In this document: positions 45,018-55,500 of the stretch, one piece after another
Layout: the number at the start of each line of letters is the position of its first letter
Numbering within the stretch: the stretch's first letter is position 1
DNA from: Lineus longissimus
Taxonomy: Eukaryota > Nemertea > Pilidiophora > Heteronemertea > Lineidae
Reading direction: 5' to 3'
Assembly (NCBI RefSeq): GCF_910592395.1
Contig: NC_088320.1
Location: 6,448,001-6,512,000 of the forward strand
DNA length: 64,000 nucleotides
Notes under the pieces: generated by a model
Seen by the model: only the letters and a program-made list of their open reading frames with translations
Databases searched by the model: none
What the model was told of the DNA's origin: nothing
Translations under genes and position numbers: made by a program

Positions 45018-48000
45018 TTAAACACGTTTCCCAGTATCAAATATCTTGTTATACATGTACATCGACTGTTCATCGTCAATTAGCATGTTAATTACATCTT
45101 CCCGACATGACACGAGGTCGCGGTGAACGTTGCATGTTACACCATTAGCAAGACAATGTATTCCACACGCGAAACCATCAGCTAAGCTCCCATTGAATTC
45201 CCATTGAGTAAGTGTTACACGGACTCCAGCCACTCTTGGCAACACTTGTCCATCGATCGACCGGTTCCAGGAAGAACATTCTACTGTCTAGAATGGACGA
45301 AATGGACTGTATAGGAGTCTAGTGATGAAGTATTTTTCTATCATTTTGATACACCGGGCTCAGGGATAACAGAGTCATTTTGACGAGCGCTCGGGACTGC
45401 CTGTTATCAAGGTTGGGATTGGGCGTATTGGGTTAAGATGCGGTCAACTGAGAACTGAACTGGCATAGCTATCTCTGTATGACCACTTGTTATCAGATGC
45501 GGTTATAGTGTACGATTAGTACATGCATATGGATGCAATGCAATTCATTGAGGGCTTTGTAGCAGACAGTTCACCTTTAATGATATACATACAAATGTAC
45601 ATAAACATCGGTATTGCAACAATTGAGAGAGCATTGTGCTCCTGTTTACTTCCAGTATATGGGCCTAGCTTAGGCCCATTAAACGCTCCGAATGTTGAAC
45701 ATCGTCCAAAGCTAACACGCATTCCATAGACCCTTTTAGCGTTTAAGGGTTTACCACTCGGCGAAAGGACTTCGTGGGAAAAGGACGCATGAGCTATTAT
45801 TACTTTTACTTTATACTTTTGGATGAAGGAATTATTCATACACGGATTTCGGTTTGATTCTGTCAGGATTTCTAAACAAATGCGGTGAGTAACTTTTCTC
45901 ACGGACCTAGATACTTCATTTAGGTCCGTTATATTGAAGATGAGGTGAGATTCTAATTGTTTTGTTAACTAATTATCCAATGTAGCGATGGGTTGTGTTT
46001 CTTGAGTACTCTAAAATTCGATTCGTTTACCAACTAGCAGCTTGGAAATCAGTATATACCTGAAATTATGTATTGGTAATCTCTCTCTCCCCCCCCCCCC
46101 ATAGGAAAGTATATTCGCATTGAATTGCCCTGTTTCACGACCGATGACATTACATGACTATGGAAACAATAGCAATTATATTCAAAGCTAAATGAGAGTC
46201 CCAATCCCGTCAAAGATGCATGTACGATATGATGCGACGAAGGCGTAAAATTGAAAAGTTTGTCTCATGGACACTTTTCCGAGGGTACATTACTTTCTTT
46301 ACCAACGGCTTCCCCTGACAAAAATGTGCGGTTTTCCTAAGGGGGTGGTGATTCTTTATTTCACCAGTCACGTATCGCCCCCATAGTTACATCCCCACAA
46401 CCTTGTCAACCACCATAGGGGCCTACCCGTCAGACGCCCCAGCTTCCTCGGAAACACCGTTAATTAGGGAAACAAATGCAAGAAACAAAACAACTTAATT
46501 AATCCTTTTAGGCCCGTTACAGCTGCCGCACATGTCTTTGTTGTAACAATCATCGCTAAACTAACAGTTGGTTCAGATTTGTAAACAATTTCAGAATGTT
46601 CCAAACATTTGGCTTATGACGGCATTGTTTCATAAAGTGAGTTTGAAATGCGTAAAAAGTGTGATTCGCGTCTAAGTGGCGTTGATATTGATTCAACTAA
46701 AAATATTTTGATAAACAATTTAAGTAAGAGTCTAAACAATAGTATCAATGTTTACAACAACGAAATAGTTTTCTTAACACCGTGAAGTAGGAGCGCATTG
46801 TCTTCTGGCGGGTCATAGTGCGTAACTCCCGTTATTTTGGCGCTATATTGTTTATAACGTAGATAAATAAACCTAAACAATGCAATAGCATACATGTATA
46901 TACTTATCAACAATCTCAACATGTTTGAACCTCAAGTAACAATTTTACTGTGGTGTTTTGTAGGAAATTAGGAATACATGTAAGTCCAAGGATGCTGGCC
47001 TTGAATGTGTGGCATTATTCATTGCAGTAACTTTGCAAAGCACCTCGATCCGTTGTAATCGAATGAAATGTCCCAGGATAGAATGTCCAGCAAACCAATT
47101 CTTATTATATCATGCGCTTTAACCCGTCGTGGCCTCCATAGATCATATATATAACATAATCCGTGAGAATACAACCGTGCCAGATACCTTCTCCCGGGGG
47201 ACATTTTACTTCTTCACCGGATGTACATGTAATGCCTGATATCCATAGACATTCTTATTGCCCTTATACAGAAACACCTTTAAAATTCTCCTGAAGTGAA
47301 TACGTCTTACTACGAGTCTTACTCAGCAACAGCAACAACTGAACGCTTACACTGGTTTAACGAACAATCTGCTTGACCTTATGTTGAAGTTGTTTTGGCA
47401 TTCACTGAATGTTGCTGTAAAAACTACGTAATGAGTGGGTATAGGACTCGTTGACGTTGAAGAGGTATGCTTTGAGTTGTTTCTGCATTGAATTTAATCC
47501 GTTTTATAGGGCTTGATGGAGAAATAAAACAATGTTACATGACGTACTTCCGTGAAGTATTTTGATTTTAGCTCCCTTGTTTTGGTTTCTCCTTTCTTTT
47601 AATCGACTCTTCGGGTCAGTTCTTGCTGAATACGAGGACAGGTTCGCCGTGTTGATGTACTAATATAAAGCTAATTATCAGCTGAGTATGACCCTCAGAT
47701 CTGCCAATAATGCAATAATTTCACGGTAACCAGGTAATGCTTGTAGTAAATTAACTCAAATCAACAAAACAAATTACTCTTTAAAGAAAACAAAATGTGT
47801 ACTAGAATAGTAATGGAGTGACTTACTGGAGTAGACAGCACCCCGAGGGGCCAAGGAGACAATGCAGTGACACCTTGGTAATTAACGGTATAATTGATGG
47901 GACTCTTTTCACAAGGGGTGGTAGCTGGGTTCCCCGTGACGGCTCTCAATGTGACTGCGCGTGAAACTCCAGGCAGGCGACCGTCATGTCCTTTACAATG

Positions 48001-48327
48001 GGTATGATAAATTGGCGCAGTGTTCTTTTATGCGTGGAGACTTACGTGTTATAGAGGTTGTGGATTCGTGATGCCTCGCTGATACTGATTTCTGTCAAAG
48101 CCATATATTGAAGCTTACTAAAACTACCAGCCGAGCGACTTTGGGGAAGATGACTGTTTCATCCGAATCAGGAGAGAACGCAAATGAACTGTAAGTGTGT
48201 AGGTGTGTAGTATATCGAGTATTGTTGTATTCCTATATGTGCGTGGGGACTGCGACGGATATTTACCAGTGAGTGACAACGAAGAGGGAGAGGAAGAATG
48301 AGGTGTTCTCCAAACAGGTGCGTTCAT
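45018..48327 (-). CDS. candidate minus-strand gene with Cys-rich, N-glycosylatable product
   Basis: Three exons fit in phase: 48267-48327 (ATG; MNAPVWRTPHSSSPSSLSLT; donor GTAAAT), 47827-47954 (acceptor TTTCACGCGCAG; TLRAVTGNPATTPCEKSPIN then YTVNYQGVTAL; donor CCA|GTAAGT) and an exon from 45287 (acceptor TTCGTCCATTCTAG; VECSSWNRSIDGQVLPRV, VRVTLTQWEFNGSLADGF, ACGIHCLANGVTCNVHRD). The last either runs to a stop at 45018 or splices at GAT|GTAATT (45096). Two N-x-S/T sites and about seven cysteines suggest an extracellular protein, but exon 1 is not a clear signal peptide. It may belong with the exons at 36.7-42.3 kb. No family recognised. Confidence 0.38.
45382..45443. repeat. diverged dispersed repeat, copy 2
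   Basis: ACGAGCGCTCGGGACTGCC, then AAGGTTGGGATTGGGCG and AAGATGC; partner of 42290-42352. Read on the minus strand both give an AG acceptor-like end followed by GCAGTC. Confidence 0.4.
45444..47065. other. non-coding
   Basis: The minus strand is open at 45516-45902 (about 128 codons) without splice context or a recognised product. CCCCCCCCCC run at about 46090. Nothing supported as a gene. Confidence 0.35.
47066..47220 (-). repeat. 160-bp dispersed repeat, copy 2
   Basis: AATGTCCCAGGATAGAATGTCC, CATGCGCTTTAACCCGTCG, GGCCTCCATAGATCATAT, ATAATCCGTGAGAATACAA and GGGGGACATTTTACTTCTTC match 34081-34240 in order. About 0.7 kb from the nearest candidate exon. Confidence 0.6.
48150..48190 (+). CDS. 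possible plus-strand first exon
   Basis: GGGGAAGATGACTG has a fair start context; 14 codons (MTVSSESGENANEL) run to CT|GTAAGT, a consensus donor, phase 2. It could start the plus-strand gene at 49.6-58.4 kb through an unidentified exon. It lies opposite the intron of the minus-strand model. Confidence 0.2.
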
Positions 48328-48362
48328 TAAGGTCTCACTAGCCAGCCTGAGACCTTAAGAGT
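48327..48362. repeat. short hairpin
   Basis: TTAAGGTCTCA and TGAGACCTTAA form an 11-bp perfect stem with a 10-base loop, immediately upstream of the candidate minus-strand ATG at 48327. Confidence 0.5.
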
Positions 48363-49578
48363 TCTATGTTGGCTATGTGTGGCAGTTGGTGCTTGTAGAG
48401 GGTTGCGAACATGGTTATTGTGTATCATCAACGCGTGATGGAAAAAAATATCCAAGCAGCGATTGGCCCCAAAAGTCCTCTTCTACCTGTGATAAGAACA
48501 GAGTGATAATTCCGTAAATGGGACTCGCGTAGTGTCATTATCAGCAAAAGAGGATCTCCAAGCAGCAATCTTACCAAGTGGGAGTTGGTACCTACTCATT
48601 AGTATTGTCCTGTCCTCATCTCAGCGCGGAGACTGCATCAGACAAGTGATAATTCAAGAATGGGCGTCTATGCTGTGAATGGGACTTGTTGTGGTCGGAC
48701 AAATGTCGTGAGATGAGAATGGGATTAACAATCAAACAGGGTACACGCATATCCATGACAATAATGCTGCGCATCCTACGCGTGACAGGAAGAGGTTCCC
48801 TGGCTCTGGATCAGGACGGTTGGTGATGGCGGATGCGGACGTTCGATTTGGAATATTAGGTGTTGGCGGTGATACACGTTAGTATTGGTGCCATCGCTCG
48901 GATTTGTGGCAAGTGTTGTTGGCTTCTCCATGGCCAGGAACGGGCAAATAGCCACTTTATTGAATTTATCGAACTCCCAATTTATGTCAGGTTCGGTGTT
49001 GGTGCGATCAAGGAATAGCCAGAATATGATTTGTATTTTTTCCCCGATTTTCACAGGATATTATGACACTATTTCATTCAGGAAATGGAATTTTTTTTGC
49101 ATACACCTTGGCATTACCTGTGTATACTGAACGAAGGGGTCAAATATACTCTTTTTGCCCACAAGTTGTTCATCTAATGGGAAGCACTTCCTTCCAAAGG
49201 TTTGAAAACTAAAATTATCTCGTGTAATTATGAACACAGGTCAAAGTAATTACCCCAACGGCCTGAAAGCAAGAGCTTATTAAAATGATTCAACAGTGAA
49301 TGGTTTCGGAAACCTATAATTTCAAACGGAAAGAGCAATGGTTGGACAATGGTTTCTTTGGATAGGACCTAGGAAGACATACTAGGCCTGACTGTGGCCC
49401 TGGAGGGCATCGGTGGGAATCAGTAGGTGGTCAGGCGTGCAGCCGAGAAAATTCGGTCAGACAAACCAGTGGGATATTCCGGACGCCCAAAGTGTGAACG
49501 CGAGTGATAGTTAACATTGCACCTGCCGAGGAAATGTCTTAATAATGACTTAACGAAAGTGTTAATTGGTGTTCATAG
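48363..49578. other. non-coding
   Basis: Open frames on both strands at 48.78-49.13 kb lack splice context. Nothing supported. Confidence 0.35.
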
Positions 49579-52500
49579 GCCTATTTTGTGGAGGATGAGC
49601 TTGTAGAACGCAGTGCAGAGCTGGACTTAGAACAGACTGGTTGGAAAAACGTGTCCGATTTTGAGTTGAATCAGGTAGGCGTATTCCCTACAATAGTTGG
49701 GAGCTTGACTGTCCCTATTCGATTGCACATTTCGTACATGCTAAGGCAAGCATTTCTCCTACATGTTTGCCAGTTTTGAGGCCGTTGTCGGGAACATGGT
49801 ACAAACATGAGATGACCAATCTTGATATCTTACTTGCTGTTGCGGCAAAGGGCACTTCGTTGCGGTATCAAACACTTGATTAGTCTGTGTGTGAAATACC
49901 AGGGCACTGATGAGCGACATTTGCACACTTAACTCGGATTTGTTTTCTCGGTCAAGGAGCAAAGTGGGCCAAAAGTGATTCTACCCGCATTAGGGCGGCA
50001 TGCTACGGGCATTTGAAGGACCTGGGCTCATTGTAAGGACACGATTCTACCTCATCATTCTGCTGGTTCAAGCATTTTCTAAGAGGCAAAGACATGTAAC
50101 GTTTGGTCACTATGTAAAATGTGTTCGTTTATTTCTAATCTGCTGTATCAATTTATATATCAATTTACGAAGTTAAGTTTTTTGGCGGAGTCGGTGTTCA
50201 GAAGTGGAGTTATTGATAAATCTTTCAGTCGGGTAGGTGCTCCTTTCAGCTCTACACGATTGGCTTAAGAAGCGGAAAATTGGTATCATTTTACACGACA
50301 CTTGCTCTGATTCTTCCGGAGAAGTACTTCGCAAACTGATCTTCGATTTGTTAGTGGTACCAGTCCGCTGTTCTGCCTTGCTAATCGCGCTGATAGGCCT
50401 TTTGTTCTAATGTCCATGCTTTATTCTTTTCATTGCAGGCACCGAGAAGTATAAAAAGGGAATTCTGTCGTGCAACACGTAAAAAGCTGACGTTCTAAAC
50501 ACATATCGGTTACGCAGAACACACGAATTTATGACGTGGCAGACACTTTTAAGCGCCTCATCTCAATGACAGAAGGTTCATGCACATCATCGGAAAGAAC
50601 TGATTGGAATCCTTGGAAAAAATAATTCAAAACTGGTGATTCAGAGGTTGTAAGTCATTCCGGACGATGGAGAAATATCGGATTACTATTCGTCAAAGGA
50701 TTTAATTACAATGCATTATTCATAAACACTGATTCAACGTACATGCATTTGTGTTGTTGTTGTCGTTGATGCTCTGGTCGTTTTCGTCCTAGCCGCCGAA
50801 CACTCCTAAAGTTGGACACAATGATGTAAAGTTGCTGAGGAGAATGACGAGGAAGGAGTTTGTGTTACAAAAGGATATAAGTATGTTAAAGTGGAGAAAG
50901 ATGGGAACCGCAATCGTCAAACCAGACCGACCATCTAGACACAGTAAGTACACTTTCTTATACTCATTTTTTTCCTGAAGCAACTCCTCGCGAAAGTTTA
51001 GCAGTCATTTCATAGGAACAAATGCAAGGACTGGTAGATTCAGGGTTCAATAAATTTTTCTCTCGTGTTATTTGGGCATTTGGGGAATATGGCGTCGTAG
51101 ACAATATTAATGAACAGCTTTTGCATTGTTGATGCCATCCCCGAGATCTCGGGTGGTGCTCATTCCAATTCTTTCTCTCACCCGGGCACTCGGGCCGAGC
51201 TCTGCCTAGTTGGCTGATTGCTTAGCCTTGGCCACGTTGAAGGCTATATCATAGTACAACCATTGTGATGAATATCAATATTTCATTTTGCAATGCCAAT
51301 GATTCATGACACTGCTTCGTGTTCGTGCTAAGCTCATTCCAGATGGTCGGTGAAATTTGATGACGATTCGAAAATCTCTTGACCTCCTTATACTGACTTT
51401 TTGAGGCGTTGGGCCCTGATTATTTTGAATTAAGACTGAGGGCGTCGCATGAAATCGATTTCCGAATAGAAAGTATTCAATTCTTCCACTAGTTCTTAAA
51501 CAGGCGAGCTCAGGCGTGCGTTCCCAGATATTATGCGGGATCTCAACAGCATCTTGTAATCCTCATTCGGTGACTACCTTCTCGATCTTGCGAGTTTTGC
51601 TGGCTTTCTGCTTACATATCATGCGGGAATCTCAACAGAATCAGCCCGGCCTAACCATCTGATGATCTCTGTGCAGAGCGATGCCTTTATTACAACTTCC
51701 TGGCCCGAATCACGCTACATGATCGTATGAACAAACGTTTGGAAGTGGGCCTGTTATTTATGCAAAGTTATTTTGCACGTTACTAGACTTCAGGAATGTA
51801 TTAATATTACGTTTATGGACTGGATACGCCAATATTAATCTTATAACAATGTTGAATTCCTTGGATTATGCCTAAACACACATTTTGCTGTTAAAAAAAG
51901 TTCGATTTGGGTTGTTAATACCGCACTATCGATTGGAACGAAAACATGATAAGAATATTAGAAGGGGAAAAACACTATAAATTTGAATACATAGTCAGAA
52001 TCAGCCAAGAAAGAGGTTTTGTGTACATGCAGTAGTACGGGTTGTCCTTTGGCATGTGTCGTTGTATCAGAGGTTGGCCGTCACAGTCGATACAAGCATT
52101 TCTCTACTTGGCCTACCCAGAGTGATTTTTCCCCCTGGCCTACCCTATGAGGGAATTTACCGCAAAAATAGATGGGGAAACAATTTTACATAGCTGGACA
52201 TGCCCAGGTTCCCTCTTTGTGCAAAGATAAACCTGTCCCGAGCAAGACGCCGAAAATATCTTTGCCCCAGCAACCAGCAGTTGGCGGTAAGCTTCCTCCA
52301 GACGACCACAGCCAGTCCTCGAATATGCATCCATGTGGGACCCTCCCTTTGCGATGTGTTCCAGTCCATTTTATTTCACAAATGAAATTAACCTAGCACG
52401 AATGGAAGAACTATGAACTGACTAATAGAATTTCATTCGCTGGGAGATTCCCATCAGAGGAAATCATTTGTTTACCAATTCAACTCAACTATGGAATTTA

Positions 52501-55500
52501 AAAGGGTCACAAACCCACATGCCCTCCCTTCCACCATATTAGATAAATATAATTCGCCCCTGAAGTCAATCAAATAGGAGAAGAAATTCCATCCCAAAGA
52601 AAAGGGCAACTTAAAGTTCCCATGCTTGATTTGACTTGAACATGACCTTGACCTTGACCTTGCCTCTTGGATGGATCCGTTGATACCTGATCGCTCGAGA
52701 GGGCGAAACTCGTCAATTGTAAAATATCACGAATGAGATGTCTAAATCCGTGGAAATATAGGCTTGAATAGGACCAAGTGGTTAAATGATCATGTATGGC
52801 ATTGTATGGCATGGTCATGGGGCATTGTGATGTGCCTAATTGGCCGTGACACTCTCGATGCTTTGATATTCACCCGTGTGTACCAATCATGCTTATCAAA
52901 TTCCTGATCTGTAATCGGAGCTCCAATAGGTTCGTGTATGTTTCAATGCAAAGCGAATTGGTAAACATGTGGTCGGGCGATTTTGATATTTTCGAGGTAC
53001 AATCTAAACTCTCGAAGGTTTCGTTACCAGCAAAAATGCATACTCACGCTGGGTAGAGGTATTGGTTCACCTTAAAATAGTACGTGGTTACCTCGAGTGG
53101 AAATGACTACACCATTGTAAACCGATGGGTTTCGATTATTGTAGTCCTCCCACAGCAGATCTTTGGATCGTTTTTAAAATACAGCCACTTTGGTTGAGTG
53201 CAGTCTGGGAACGATACAAGGGCTGTTGTGGAAGGATGTGTTATGGTCCTTGGAACCGGATACACGTCTTTCCCTGCGCTATATTTTTGCTACATGTAAC
53301 TAGCCACCGCATCAGTCACCAGGGTTGATTAAATATCTAACCGTCCATGCCCCGACGAACTGAAACAGCACTAGTCACACCAAAATCTCTTGCTCCATCA
53401 TTGCTCAATATCTTTTTGTAAAGTTGTTCTGTGTAATATGTCTACCGCCATCAGAGTGAATCATGTTATCTTCCTGCCTTTCCAAATCACACAACCCTTG
53501 CACGCTACCCAACTACATCGGACGCAGCGGGGCGATTCGCCAACGCTTTCGGATCGCTAATTGATAACAGCGTTTTGCATTGATTGCCACAATTGAGGTG
53601 ATTTGTGATAAATAAGAGTTGGACTTTCCGATAATTATGCTGTTAACACTTGACTTACCATCCGAATCATATAACTGTTATGCTCTACGTCGCGCAGTGC
53701 ATGCTACAAAAGGATAACTCATCCTCACGGCAGGGCTGATTTAGCAGATCCATTCAGTTTGTTTACGGCAAGACCATCTGTCCTCTGGAGCAAAACAGGA
53801 AATAGCCTCATAGATCTTTGCTCTCACCAGACTGCGAAATTGTTGTGGCCAAAGATTGAACCATTTTCGATAGTGCAGTTCTTTGCAATTGCAGTCATAC
53901 GTCATGCATGAAAAACAACAACAATGTCTTCTGAGTAGAACTTACGAGTCAGTCTGAAATACTCAGTCGACTGTTTATTTAAGTGTGTCGATATGTGTAT
54001 ACACGTACATCATACGTATTTGCTTTCTTCTTCTTTTTCTTCAGCGTTCACTCTGCACTTGGAGGGAATTTTCTCCAGGGAGTATTCCTCCTCCTAGGCG
54101 GGATGAGCGTTTTTGCTTTCACTACGAGCATTTTTCGAAACCAATCCTTTATAGTGTTACACTTGTTTGGCATTTTCGCCTATTTGCTCCAAAATTATCA
54201 GTCTTGGTTAAATTTCATTACGTTTCAAAGTAAAGAATGCATTTGTTTGCTGTTGATATTTGTAACATTTAACATTTTTATCTAAATGTTGCAAAACCGA
54301 TTGTTATAACTGCAAACATGTTGCCATATTTAGACTCTAATTCCGGCGACTTGTTGAAAAATCTCTTGGTCTGTTTGCAATTCCATTTTTGGAACATGGC
54401 TACGGCGTATTTTGCTGGTCTCTGCGATACAGAAGCCTTATACTCACGGTCGGCTGGTACTGTTTGGACGAACTCTCTACCTCGGCCTCGCCAGTGACGT
54501 AGGAAAGCCGGAAGATGACCCCAGGCTTGGCATTTTTGGAAATCTACTCACTCTAATATTTGGTATAATGTATTTTAAGAAGCTCATTGCTTTGGGCAAT
54601 ACTTTAATGGCCAGAATGAAAGCTCGCGTGAAGGAATTCGTATGCACGTTAATAGTGACATTACACGCAATGTATGGGCAGTAATTTGCGGGGAAAGTAT
54701 TTTCGAAAGCCATCACCCGAAGTTATCGCGTAGGCACACGCTTTGTATTTTTCGCCACCCTTTAAAGTGCTGTGTGTGTATCGAAGAGCATTTTTCCTCC
54801 AGAAGTCCAGCTTTGATGATTATATACTGTCAAGATCTTTATCTTCTGATGTAACTAGTTATGCTTTAAAACATACAACAAAATAGACTTGTGCCTAGGT
54901 AGGCGCACACAGACCAGATTATCTCGGCAAAGGCCCAATTCTAACCCGTGGTTTCAAGCTTAGGACGATTCCAGTGGTGTCAAATGGATTCCCCCAAGGC
55001 ATCTATCAACACACTTACATATCAGAAAACCCCATGCTCAGTAATCAAGCATTTCAGAAAAGACATCCCCCGTCTTATCATTAACCAAATTATACTTTAT
55101 TTTTCCACAATCATTACGCCTCGTGAGCAAAATGAATTGGTAAGCGGATTTTATGGACATAAGGCCATCCTTTTGATTTTAATCCCGTGAGGAATGTCCC
55201 CTGTCCGCATGGTAATAGTATGTTGTCTGTCTGGACAGTTGGACATTTTTTGTCTGTCGATGTCATTGAAGATGTTCCCTCAGTCAATAATAAAAGGTAG
55301 GATCCTTAAATTGACCCTTAAACCCCTTAACGACGTAACCAATGCAATAGAAGTACCCTTCTTGAACAAGTTGCTGGGACCATGGTCATGGCTTCGGCCT
55401 TTTTTTCAATGTCAGTACGTGCCTGCTGTCCGTTGGCCTCCTGCAAAACTGAAATCTTGGAGTGAATCAAACTTGACCAAAGGGTCCTACATCTTCTCAG

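Noticed and set aside
53983-54285. 100-codon frame with a signal-like hydrophobic start
   Set aside because: It begins in T-rich microsatellite and a dispersed repeat; the hydrophobic run is poly-Phe from TTC repeats.
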